A stretch of 64,000 nt of DNA from Aureimonas sp. SK2. GTDB taxonomy: Bacteria; Pseudomonadota; Alphaproteobacteria; Rhizobiales; Rhizobiaceae. The notes beneath the pieces are model-generated. The model was given only the letters and a program-made list of their open reading frames with translations, had not been told where the DNA came from and did not search any database. A program made the translations under genes and the position numbers. Location: contig NZ_JAPZDS010000002.1 of the NCBI RefSeq assembly GCF_029813115.1, positions 1-64,000 on the forward strand, written 5' to 3'. This document shows positions 41,381-49,757 of the stretch, one piece after another. How positions within the stretch are numbered: the stretch's first letter is position 1; each line of letters starts with the position of its first letter.

Positions 41381-41561
41381 CGCGTGTTCCGGCGCGGGGG
41401 TGGTTGGTGATCGGGCCTTCTTCCATCGCAAGGCTGGCTGGCGGCGGCCTGACCCCTCGGGTCTTCACCCTTTGCTTGCCCTGTTCCCAGCTCTTGCTTG
41501 CCGGAGGGCGACGACGCCAGCATGGTAACGTCGAACCCATGCGCCCGGCGGGACGACCACC

Positions 41562-43070
41562 ATGAGCGACACCGACGACAGGCAGACCGGAGAAGGCTCC
41601 GATACCGGCAACGGCCGCCCCGGCGGCTCGTCGTCCTCTTCCTCTTCTTCCTCGTCCGCCGGCTCCTCGGCCTCGGCGGCCGTCGCCATGTCCACGGGCA
41701 TCGCCTCGGCGACGGCCGCGCCCGGCGCGGCGGCGGCTGCCCCATCGTCGGCCGGCGCCGCGCGGAGCGGCAGCGAGGCGGCGTCCTCTCAGGGCGAAGG
41801 ACGGCAGGACGGCCCGGGCGACGACCATGCGTCCGGGGGCGGCTCGGGCGAGGCGGCGCAGGGCATGGGACCTGCGGCCGGCGGCCCGGGAGCGGGCGGC
41901 GGTGCCCGGCCGGCGGGATCGAACGGCTCCGTCGGCATCGGCGGCGCGGGCGGCGGCCCAGCCGGCGGCACGGGCGTCGGCGGCGCGCAGGGCGGCGGGA
42001 GCGGGGCGTCGGGCGGGGCGCCGGGTGCCGCGCAGGGCGGCGGTGCGGGCGGTCGCTCCGACGGCGGGGGCGGGGAGCGCGGCGACGCCGGCTCGTCCGA
42101 AGCCGGCAGCGCGTCGGGTGAGGGCGGTGGGTCCGGCGGCTCGGGAAGCGGGGAAGGTTCCGGCTCGGACGCGAGCGGCGGCGGCGGCGAGGGCGGCTCG
42201 GCCTCGGGCTCGGGCGGCGGCGGCGGCGATGGTTCGTCAGGCAGGGCTGCGGCCGACGCGGCGGCGGGCGCGGCCGGTGGATCGTCCGATGCGGGGGCCG
42301 GCGGCGGCTCGTCCGGGGGCGGGTCCTCCGGTCCGGTCGGGGGCGGCGGGTCGTCGGGCGGAGGCAGCGGCTCGTCCGCCCCTTCGACGGCGGCGACCGG
42401 CACGACGGCCGCGGCGGGGCCCGCCGGCGGTACGAGCGGCAATCTTGCGGGAACGCCGTCGAGGATCGAGATCAACCCGGTCTGCTTCCGGCCCGGCACG
42501 CGCATCGCGACGCCATCGGGCGAGACGGCGGTCGAAGACCTCCGACCGGGCGATCTCGTCCTCACGGTCGACGGCACGGCGGAGCCGGTGCGCTGGGTCG
42601 GACGGCAGACCGTCTCGACGCGCTTTTCCGATCCCTTGCGCGTCCAGCCGATCCGCATCCGGGCGGGCGCGGTGGCCGACGGCGTGCCGGCGCGCGATCT
42701 CTTCGTCTCGCCCGACCATGCGATCGGGCTCGGGCCGGTCCTCGCCCATGCCTCGGCTTTGGTGGACGGGCTCGGCGTCCTGCGCGAGCCGGTGGCCGGC
42801 GAGACGATCCTTTATCTCCATGTCGAGCTCGCCCGCCACGCGCTGATCCTCGCCGAAGGACTGCCGGCGGAAAGCTTCGTGGACAACCTCGAGCATCTCG
42901 GCTTCGACAACTGGTCCGAGCGCGAGGCGCTGGTCGGCGAGGCGACGCCGGTCGCCGAAATGGACCGGCCGCGCGCCAAGTCCCGCCGTCAGGTGCCCCA
43001 GGCGATCCGCCGGGCGCTGGAGGCCCGCGCCCTCGCCCGCTTCCGCGAGGACGCCGACCTGGTCGCCTGA
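41562..43070 (+). CDS. Hint-domain protein with Gly/Ser-rich N-terminal half
   Basis: 502 residues. About 1-300 is extreme low complexity (Gly, Ser, Ala, some Pro; runs of Ser then GGxGGS), and 305-440 is a Hint domain (VCFRPGTRIATPSGETAVED, C308, then GDLVLTVDG, VSPDHAIGL with the His, and LYLHVELARHALILAEGL). Hint_2 proteins of this type occur in alphaproteobacteria, commonly linked to calcium-binding, type I-exported proteins; some are self-cleaving. No signal peptide, consistent with such export. The remaining 60 residues are basic. Divergent from the GT2 pair. Function inferred. Confidence 0.85.
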   Translation: MSDTDDRQTGEGSDTGNGRPGGSSSSSSSSSSAGSSASAAVAMSTGIASATAAPGAAAAAPSSAGAARSGSEAASSQGEGRQDGPGDDHASGGGSGEAAQGMGPAAGGPGAGGGARPAGSNGSVGIGGAGGGPAGGTGVGGAQGGGSGASGGAPGAAQGGGAGGRSDGGGGERGDAGSSEAGSASGEGGGSGGSGSGEGSGSDASGGGGEGGSASGSGGGGGDGSSGRAAADAAAGAAGGSSDAGAGGGSSGGGSSGPVGGGGSSGGGSGSSAPSTAATGTTAAAGPAGGTSGNLAGTPSRIEINPVCFRPGTRIATPSGETAVEDLRPGDLVLTVDGTAEPVRWVGRQTVSTRFSDPLRVQPIRIRAGAVADGVPARDLFVSPDHAIGLGPVLAHASALVDGLGVLREPVAGETILYLHVELARHALILAEGLPAESFVDNLEHLGFDNWSEREALVGEATPVAEMDRPRAKSRRQVPQAIRRALEARALARFREDADLVA

Positions 43071-43074
43071 CCCG

Positions 43075-46000
43075 TCAGCCGGTTCGCCGGCTTTTCGCCC
43101 GGGTGCCGCGCCCGAAGGCGGTGCGGCTCCAGTGGCGTTCGCTCGCCTTGTAGGCGGCGAGGCAATGGATGGCGACGAAGCGAAGGAATTCCGAGCGGTC
43201 GAGGACGAGGGCGTCGCCGGCCCCCTCGCTCGTCTGGCCGCATCGCGCCCGGGCGAGGACGCGGGTGAGGAGACCCGGTCCCGTGGCGAGCCATAGGATG
43301 TCGCCGTCCCCCCGGTTCACCGCCGCCGCCCCCTCGGCGAGCGCGCGCTTGAGGACGGGGTGCCCGGGGCGCGCCGCCAGCCAGTTGTTGCCGAGCGAAC
43401 CGAGATCCTCCTGATAGGCGACGAGCCCCGCGCCGCGCGAGAGCAGCGGCTCGACGGGCGCGAGGCACCGGTCGTCGGCGTCGGCCCAGATCCCGCCCTC
43501 CCGCGAAAGGAGGGCGAGGCGGAAGAGGTCCGCCTTCATGGCCGGCTCGCGGGCGCGCTCGAAGGCGGCCGCCGCCTCCGGCGGACCGTGCGCCGCGAGA
43601 TAGGCACGCGCCGTCGCCTCGCTCCAGACCGTGTGGCGGAAGGCCGGATGGCGTTCGCGCCAGGTCGCCATGTAGGCGGCGACGTCGGCGGGGACGGCAT
43701 CGTCGGTCCAGAACTGGTGGATCGCGCGGGGAACGCCGCCATCGCCGGTCCCCAGCGTCTGCGGCAGGGCGCCCTGGCGCCGTGCCTCGATGAAGTGGAG
43801 GATCGCGGCGGGCGTGTAGTCGGGGAAGGCGCGCACGGTCGCGGCGATGGCCGCAACGCGCACCGGGGCCGGTTCCTCCAGCGCCCGGCTCAAGGCCGCG
43901 AGCGCCTCGCCGTCCAGGCGGAATTCGTCCAGGAGTTGGCCGTAATGGCTCTGCGAAGGGTTGGCCGACTTGCCGCGCAGGGCGTTGGCGCCGGCGTCCA
44001 GCGCGGCGGCCTCGGCAAGGACGTGGGCGGCGCGGGGCATGTCGAGCGCGAGGAGCGCGGCATGGGCGAGGCGGTTGCGATACCAGCCGTCGAGCGGCTG
44101 GAGGCGCACGGCCTCCTCGCCCTCCCGGATGGCGGCATCGAAGTCCCAGCGGGCGCTCGCGAGCTGGGCACGGGCGAAATGGAGGCGCGCCGTTTCCGCA
44201 CGTGTGCCCGTGGAGAGGCCGTCGAGGAGCGCCTGCGCGCGCTGCAGACGGCCGCATTCGATCGCCGACAGGGCGCCCGCCAGCGCGAGCTGCGGCGTCG
44301 GCGGCGCGCCATCCAGCCGGGCCTCGGCCTCCTCGATCCGACCGAGCTGGCGCAGCGTCTCCGCATGGAGCATGGCCAGCTCCGGCCGCTCTCCGAAGCG
44401 TCGGGCGATGGTCTCGAACCGCGCCAGCCCCTCCGCCGGTTCTCCCCGCATCGCCAGGAGCCGCGCCTGCATGAGCTGCGGCCAGAGGCGTCCCGGATCG
44501 GCCTGCCCTGCCTCTTCGAACAGCGCGGCGGCGGGGTCGAGGTCGTCGCGCGACAGGGCGTGCCGGGCGCGCGCTTCCAGAAGGGAGGGATGGCGGGGGT
44601 GACGGGCCTCCGCCTCCGCCAGGAGGGCCAGAGCCTCGTCGGGCCGGCCGAGCCGCAGGGCCTCGTCGGCGGCCTCCACGAAGCTGTCGGGCCGGTCGGG
44701 CCAGCGGCGGGCGGCCTGGCGGAGCGCGGCCAGCGCCCCCGGTCCGTCGCCCTCAAGGCGCCGGATCCGGGCGAGCGCCAGGGCGGCTTCGGCCGCACGG
44801 GGCGAGGTGCCGGGGACGGCGGCGAGAAGCGCGCGCGCGGCCTCGCCCTCGCCCCGCTCGGCGAGGCGCTGTGCAAGGATGATGCGCGGATGGGCCTCGG
44901 ACGGGTCGGCCGCGACGGCGGCGCGCCAGGCGTCGTCCGCGCGTCCCGCCTCGCCTCGCGCCTCAAGGACCAGCGCCCGCCCGACATGCGCCCAGCCGAA
45001 GCCGGGCCTTTCGGCAAGGGCCGCGGCATAGGCGGTCTCGGCCGCATCCAGGCGACCGGCCTCGCGCTCGATGTCGCCGAGGCACAGGAGCGCGCGGGGA
45101 TGGGCGGGGGCGCGATCCAGCGCCGCGCGCAGAAGGGCGCGGGCCTCGTCGACGCCCGTGAGGCGGCGCGCCAGAAGGGCCAGTTCCACGAAGGCGTCGG
45201 GCGCTGCGTCCGGGCGGTCCGCCAGCGTCTGGTAGACGGCGCGCGCGTCGTGAAGGGCGCCGGCCGCGCGAAGGTCGGCGCCGAGGTCGAAGCCCGCCTG
45301 GATCGGTCCTGCCCCGTCAGCCCAGTCGGCGCGCGCGAGCGCCAGCGCCTCCGCCTCATTCCCCCGCGCCCTTGCGGCGAGCGCCAGCACGCGGCGCGCG
45401 GGGCGGCAGGCGGGGTCGAGGTCGAGCGCGGCCCGCGCCTCCTCGTCCGCCTGCCCGATGCGGCCGAGGGCGAGGGCGTCGGCGGCGAGGTCGGCACGAA
45501 GCGTGGGGTCCTGCGGCAGGAGGTCGGCCGCGGCACGGGCGTGATCGAAGGCCCGCTCGCGGTCGCCGGCCAGACGGGCGGCGCGCGCCAGGAGCCGCAG
45601 GGCGCGGGGCAGGGGGCCTCGGCGGGCCAGGTGCCGGGCGGCCAACGTCTCGGCCTCCGCCGTTTGGCCGCCGTCGAGAAGCGCCTCGGCGAGATCGAGC
45701 GGGCCGGCGTCGGGGTCGAGCCGGGCGAGGTCGCGGGCATGGGCGATGCGCGCGGCCCCGTCGCCCCGGCGCGCGGCGAGCCGGGCGAGGGCGCGCGCGG
45801 CGCCGGCAAACTGCGGGTGGCGGCGGCGCAGGTCGGCGAGCGCCGCTTCTCCGTCGTCCGGGCGTCCCGCCGCGATCAGGGCTTCGGCATGGTCGAGGGC
45901 GAACCAGGGATCGGCGGGCAGGAGATCGGCGGCGACGCGCAGGGCGGCGAGCGCGCCTTCCCCGTCGCCCCGCTCGCGCGCGGCCCCGGCAAGCGTGCGC

Positions 46001-46416
46001 AGGGCGTGGGGCAGGGGCGTCGCGCCGGCCAGCGCCCGCAGCGTCTCCTCCGCCTCGTTTCCTCGGCCGAGGGCGCGCAGTTCCTGCGCCGCATCGTAGG
46101 CGCTCCAAAGGTCCGCCCGGTCGCGCGCGGCGGCCGCGCGGAAATGGCCGAGGGCGGCGTCGTGGTCGCCCGCCCGGCGCAGAAGGAGGCCGAGCGTGCG
46201 CCGCGCGGGTGCGAAGTCCGGCCGCTCCTGCGCCAGACGCTCCGCCGCGTCCCGCGCCTCCTCGACCCTGCCGAGCGCGAGGAGTTCCTGCGCGGCGTCG
46301 TTGCTGCTCCAGGGATCGCCCGCCTCGCGGAACAGCGCCAGCGCGCGCACCCGATCGCCCGCCGCGCGGGCGGCCAGGGCGTCGGCTCGCGGGTCGAGCG
46401 GTCGGGCGAGGGACAT
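43075..46416 (-). CDS. TPR-repeat protein with C-terminal GT32-like glycosyltransferase
   Basis: 1113 residues from ATG 46416 (a GTG 15 codons up has no support). Residues 1-850 are about 20-25 TPR-like units of roughly 34 residues (Ala/Leu-rich, e.g. GDHDAALGHFRAAAARD). The C-terminal 240 residues resemble the Gly_transf_sug (OCH1/GT32) fold: IPRAIHQFW-type start (GVPRAIHQFWTDD), KADLFRLALLSREGGIWADADDRC with the DxD motif. It would bind a protein partner through TPRs and transfer a sugar from a nucleotide donor. Lies between the Hint and RTX genes, so glycosylation of those proteins is a possible role. Confidence 0.85.
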   Translation of the reverse strand: MSLARPLDPRADALAARAAGDRVRALALFREAGDPWSSNDAAQELLALGRVEEARDAAERLAQERPDFAPARRTLGLLLRRAGDHDAALGHFRAAAARDRADLWSAYDAAQELRALGRGNEAEETLRALAGATPLPHALRTLAGAARERGDGEGALAALRVAADLLPADPWFALDHAEALIAAGRPDDGEAALADLRRRHPQFAGAARALARLAARRGDGAARIAHARDLARLDPDAGPLDLAEALLDGGQTAEAETLAARHLARRGPLPRALRLLARAARLAGDRERAFDHARAAADLLPQDPTLRADLAADALALGRIGQADEEARAALDLDPACRPARRVLALAARARGNEAEALALARADWADGAGPIQAGFDLGADLRAAGALHDARAVYQTLADRPDAAPDAFVELALLARRLTGVDEARALLRAALDRAPAHPRALLCLGDIEREAGRLDAAETAYAAALAERPGFGWAHVGRALVLEARGEAGRADDAWRAAVAADPSEAHPRIILAQRLAERGEGEAARALLAAVPGTSPRAAEAALALARIRRLEGDGPGALAALRQAARRWPDRPDSFVEAADEALRLGRPDEALALLAEAEARHPRHPSLLEARARHALSRDDLDPAAALFEEAGQADPGRLWPQLMQARLLAMRGEPAEGLARFETIARRFGERPELAMLHAETLRQLGRIEEAEARLDGAPPTPQLALAGALSAIECGRLQRAQALLDGLSTGTRAETARLHFARAQLASARWDFDAAIREGEEAVRLQPLDGWYRNRLAHAALLALDMPRAAHVLAEAAALDAGANALRGKSANPSQSHYGQLLDEFRLDGEALAALSRALEEPAPVRVAAIAATVRAFPDYTPAAILHFIEARRQGALPQTLGTGDGGVPRAIHQFWTDDAVPADVAAYMATWRERHPAFRHTVWSEATARAYLAAHGPPEAAAAFERAREPAMKADLFRLALLSREGGIWADADDRCLAPVEPLLSRGAGLVAYQEDLGSLGNNWLAARPGHPVLKRALAEGAAAVNRGDGDILWLATGPGLLTRVLARARCGQTSEGAGDALVLDRSEFLRFVAIHCLAAYKASERHWSRTAFGRGTRAKSRRTG

Positions 46417-46539
46417 CGGGTCGGCGGCTCTCGAAGGACGGGGCCAGGGGGACGGCGACACAGTGCCTGCGATTCTTTAAGGCTCCGCTTATGTCGGCCT
46501 TGGGGGCCGCTGCCTGCTGGAAACCGGACGGCCGGCGCG

Positions 46540-47553
46540 TCAGCCCGACAGGACCGTGTCCTCGAAGCGGATGTTCTCGATGCCGTTCAACGTCGCGCTG
46601 TAGCCGTCGTCGAAGGACAGGTGCATTCCCGCGGTCGTGTGGTCGATCTGCGCATCGGTGGAGTAGCGGCTCTCGAACCACACGCTGTCGTGGCCCGCTC
46701 CGCCGTCCAGCGTGTCGGACCCGGTGCCGCCGCCATAGATCGTGAAATAGTCCGAACCGTCTCCGCCCACCATGCTGTCGGACATGCCGTGCCCGAAGAA
46801 GCTGTCGTCGCCCGCGCCGCCGTCCAGGTGGTTATATCCGGCGGCGGAGGCGGTGAGATGGTCGTCGCCCGCGCCGGCGACGATGGTGTTGTGGCCGCCC
46901 GACGTGTCGTGCAGCACGATCGTGTCGTTGCCGGCGCCGCCCAGGATGTCGGCAAAGCCGCCGCCGCTCTCCACATGCAGGGCCTGCGCCGAGGCGGACC
47001 CGTCGATGGTGGCGCCCTCGCCGCTCGCCTGCACCGAGTCGCCGTCGGCATGGATGGTCGCCGAATGGCCGGAGGCGTAGATCGTGGCGTTGCCGCCGTA
47101 GATCGTCTCCATGCCGCCCGAGGAGCGGATCGTGTCGCCGCCCGCCGTGCCGGCATGGATCTCGGTGCCGCCGTTCTGGCCGCCGACGAGCAGGGAGGCG
47201 CCCGTGCTGCTGCCCCAGAGCGTGTCCGTGCCGAGGCCGCCGATCAGCGTGTCGCCGCTCCCCGCGGCATGGAGCGCATGGTTGCCGCCGTCCGTCCCCC
47301 CGGACAGCTGGTCCGCGCCCGCGCCGCCGTGGATGGTCGCATCGCCCGCCCCCGCGGTGATGGTGTTGCCCTCGTTGCTGGCGAAGACGGTGGCCGGCCC
47401 GCTGCCCGCGAGATTCACCTCGCCCGCGCCGCCCACGATTACCGCGACCGGGTTCGACCCGACGTCCACCGTGGCGGCCGTCCCCTCGTGCGGAAGCGCG
47501 ATCGCGACGGCGTCGTCCGGCTTCGCCGTCACGCCGTCGGCATGCGTCTGCAC
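46540..47553 (-). CDS. RTX-like beta-helix protein, downstream of an in-frame amber codon
   Basis: 337 residues as read from GTG 47553. Glycine/aspartate-rich repeats throughout (GGAGNDTIVLHD, GGAGDDSFFGHG, GGDGSDYFTIYG, GGAGHDSVWFE) match calcium-binding RTX nonapeptides; they become degenerate toward the N-terminus. Such proteins are exported by type I systems through a C-terminal signal. The frame continues upstream without other interruption through TAG 47554-47556 to ATG 47673, which has its own ribosome binding site, so GTG 47553 may not be a real start. It could be a pseudogene, a readthrough gene or a sequencing artefact. Confidence 0.75.
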   Translation of the reverse strand: MQTHADGVTAKPDDAVAIALPHEGTAATVDVGSNPVAVIVGGAGEVNLAGSGPATVFASNEGNTITAGAGDATIHGGAGADQLSGGTDGGNHALHAAGSGDTLIGGLGTDTLWGSSTGASLLVGGQNGGTEIHAGTAGGDTIRSSGGMETIYGGNATIYASGHSATIHADGDSVQASGEGATIDGSASAQALHVESGGGFADILGGAGNDTIVLHDTSGGHNTIVAGAGDDHLTASAAGYNHLDGGAGDDSFFGHGMSDSMVGGDGSDYFTIYGGGTGSDTLDGGAGHDSVWFESRYSTDAQIDHTTAGMHLSFDDGYSATLNGIENIRFEDTVLSG

Positions 47554-47673
47554 CTACACATCGGTCGTGCCGCCCAACCCGAGGTCGGACAGCAGGCTGT
47601 TGATGTGGTCGGTCGCATCCTGGGACAGGTGTCCCAGGGCCGATGCTTCCGAGGTGGTGTAGATCTCAGCCAT
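47554..47673 (-). pseudogene. N-terminal 39-codon fragment of the RTX-like gene, ending in TAG
   Basis: ATG 47673 is preceded by GAAGG and opens a frame of 39 codons (MAEIYTTSEASALGHLSQDA at the start) ending in TAG at 47554-47556, directly followed in the same frame by the RTX-like reading frame. The natural gene is therefore probably 46540-47673 with codon 40 mutated to amber. Confidence 0.65.
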
Positions 47674-47726
47674 TCATGGCCTTCAGGGTCCGGCCTGCCC
47701 GAGGGGGCCGTGCCGGGGCGAAAACG

Positions 47727-48602
47727 TCAGGCGGCCGCGTCCACGACCGGGCTCGGCCGGCGGAAGATCCGCAGGCGGCTCGGCTGGCGCACGGGCGTGG
47801 AGGCAGGAGCCGCGCCGGTCTGGAGACCGGCGGTCACGAAGTCGAGGCGTACGCCCACCATCGGGTCGAGCGGCGTCGGGCCGACGAGCTCGATCTCGCG
47901 GCCCTGGCGGGTCGAGACGGAGGAGCCGAGGAACACGCCGTCGGCCCGGAGGGCGAGACCGGGCGCGGCCTCGGGCAGGAGGCGCACGCGCAGGCCGATC
48001 AGCGGCTGCGCCCGGCCGCGCGTGCCGGCATAGGCGCCGGCCGGCGTCCAGGGCGACCAGCCCGCGCCGCGCCCGCCCGTCGCCACCTGGTATTCCACCG
48101 GCAGCTCGGCCGCCACGCCCCGCATCTCGATGCCCTCGATCCGGCCGGGCGTGTCCGGCCCGCAGATCCAGTGGCCGCGCGGGGCGGCGATGTCGCCGCG
48201 CAGCGAGACGTGGGCGCGCAGGAGGAACTCGACGCCGCCCTCGGGAAGGTCCGGCCGGAGCCGCAGCGCGGGACTGGGAGCGGGAGCCGCGTCGGCGTCC
48301 GCGCCCATGCGCTTGAGGTCGAGGCCCAGCGGCAGCGTTCCGGTGGCGCCCGAAGCGCGCATGACAACGTCGATCGCGCCCGCCGTCTCGGCCACTACGA
48401 CCAGGACCTGGCCGGGCGTCGTCAGGATGCCCGGCCGCTCGCCCGGCGCGCAGAGCAGCGAGACGCCCGGCGACACGGCCAGCACCTCCACCTCCGGCGC
48501 CTCGCCCGCCGCCAGCGGATCCCCGCGATAGGAGAGGGCCGATAGGCCCCGTTCCACTCTCAAGGTCGCGCGTCGCTCGGATCCGCTCACAGTCCGCTCC
48601 AT
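47727..48602 (-). CDS. Unrecognised beta-rich protein of the surface-glycan locus
   Basis: 291 residues from ATG 48602 (MERTVSGSERR); a TTG at 48647 has no ribosome binding site. No signal peptide or membrane segment. Predicted mostly beta, with a conserved-looking central stretch (HWICGPDTPGRIEGIEMRG, GAGWSPWTPAGAYAGTRG). The style resembles the jelly-roll accessory domains of polysaccharide loci. No catalytic motif seen. It ends 54 bases before the RTX gene on the same strand, suggesting joint expression. Function unknown. Confidence 0.75.
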   Translation of the reverse strand: MERTVSGSERRATLRVERGLSALSYRGDPLAAGEAPEVEVLAVSPGVSLLCAPGERPGILTTPGQVLVVVAETAGAIDVVMRASGATGTLPLGLDLKRMGADADAAPAPSPALRLRPDLPEGGVEFLLRAHVSLRGDIAAPRGHWICGPDTPGRIEGIEMRGVAAELPVEYQVATGGRGAGWSPWTPAGAYAGTRGRAQPLIGLRVRLLPEAAPGLALRADGVFLGSSVSTRQGREIELVGPTPLDPMVGVRLDFVTAGLQTGAAPASTPVRQPSRLRIFRRPSPVVDAAA

Positions 48603-48731
48603 CCATTTCGTCTGCTGCAGGAAACGCGGATGGGCGACGATATTCAAGTTAACGAAAGCTCTTCATCGAGTCGAGGAAAACAACATATGAAGCAACGGCG
48701 CGAGGATTAGGTCTCGTGAAAGGTGATGTCA

Positions 48732-48859
48732 AATTCGTCTTAAGTTTATGGTTCGGTGACCATTCCGGAGCGGCGCCGGGGACGGCGGCCGGACGCCGGT
48801 GCGCCGGTAATTCTTGGTTACGGATATGTAAGGAATGACTTTCATAATGTAGACGAATT
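48732..48859. promoter_or_regulatory. Divergent promoter region with a spaced inverted repeat
   Basis: AATTCGTCT (48732-48740) and AGACGAATT (48851-48859) are a perfect 9-base inverted repeat 110 bases apart in the AT-rich 278-base gap between divergent genes. The right arm is 22 bases before ATG 48881. It could bring two operators together or fold the leader. Nothing else is seen in the gap. Confidence 0.35.
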
Positions 48860-48880
48860 CCGTTTGGGAGCGCCTGAGTC

Positions 48881-49708
48881 ATGATCCGGGGAAGCATCGA
48901 GTTCGTCAGTGCCGATCAGATCCAGGGCTGGATCCATACATCGGACGGCCGGGTGCGCGACTATACCCTCCTCGCCTTCGAGGGGAACCAGTGCGTGGGC
49001 GCGGGCAAGGTCAACACCTTCCGCGGCGACCTCGCCGACGCCGGCATCGGCGACGGGCATCTCGGCTTCAGCTTCCCGATCTCCGTCGCGCCCGACCGGG
49101 TCGGCTCGGTGGTCCTGCGTCTCGAGGGCGGCGACGCGGTGATCCTGCAGGGCAACGCCTTCGTCGCCAGCGCCTCCGCCGCCCGCGCCGGCCTGTCGCG
49201 CGACGAGGTGCGCGAGCGCCTCGCCTCCCTGAAATGGGCGCTCAAGCACGGCCGCGTGTCGCAGGCCGACTTCGATTTCCTGCGCATCCTCTGGTCCTTC
49301 GGCGCTTACGAGCGCGGCCTCCTGCGCCGCAGCGCGGGCGACGAGGCCGTGGTGGTGGACAAGCCCGCCACCGTCGCGGCCGCGCTCCTGGAGTCCTATG
49401 CCGGCACCGACGTCCGCACGGCGTCCGAGACGGTGCGCACGCCAGCCGAGTTCTCCGCCGCGCTCGCGGACATCGCGGCCCGCCCCGGCGCGTCGCCGGT
49501 CGTCGCGCTCTTCGTGTCGGGCCGCGCCACGGTGCGCGTGGCGGAGGGTTCGCACGTCGCCGACTCGGAGGGCGCGCAGGCCGCCCCCTTCACCGACTAT
49601 CCGCTGACGGGCGAGCAGCTCCTGATCCTCGACGCGCGCGCGCGCTCCGAGATCCAGATGGGCGAGGGCGCGAGCGTCGAGATCGTGCGCGCCGAACCGG
49701 CCGTCTGA
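48881..49708 (+). CDS. GW-module protein, first gene of the rightward glycan operon
   Basis: 275 residues. The N-terminal 65 are a beta module (IQGWIHTSDGRVRDYTLLAF, DLADAGIGDGHLGFSFPIS) shared with the gene at 53128-53967 and with the GT at 36541. Residues 100-185 are helical, and the rest is beta-rich (VRVAEGSHVADSE). No signal peptide. The paralogue at 53128 keeps the same order of parts. Probably a carbohydrate-related binding component; unrecognised by catalytic motif. First of seven genes with almost no gaps. Confidence 0.8.
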   Translation: MIRGSIEFVSADQIQGWIHTSDGRVRDYTLLAFEGNQCVGAGKVNTFRGDLADAGIGDGHLGFSFPISVAPDRVGSVVLRLEGGDAVILQGNAFVASASAARAGLSRDEVRERLASLKWALKHGRVSQADFDFLRILWSFGAYERGLLRRSAGDEAVVVDKPATVAAALLESYAGTDVRTASETVRTPAEFSAALADIAARPGASPVVALFVSGRATVRVAEGSHVADSEGAQAAPFTDYPLTGEQLLILDARARSEIQMGEGASVEIVRAEPAV

Positions 49709-49757
49709 CGATCCAGCCCCACGCCCAGCGGCCTGTTCCCCACCGGCGCCACGCCCC

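Noticed and set aside
41789-42658. Proline-rich 289-codon frame antisense to the Hint gene
   Set aside because: It mirrors the Gly/Ser-rich coding sequence (GGC read backwards as GCC, and PPP runs), a standard antisense artefact.
46540-47553. Repeated units in the RTX gene looked like a tandem or CRISPR-like repeat
   Set aside because: Units vary in length and sequence at DNA level and encode GGxGxDxx nonapeptides; no uniform repeat/spacer pattern.
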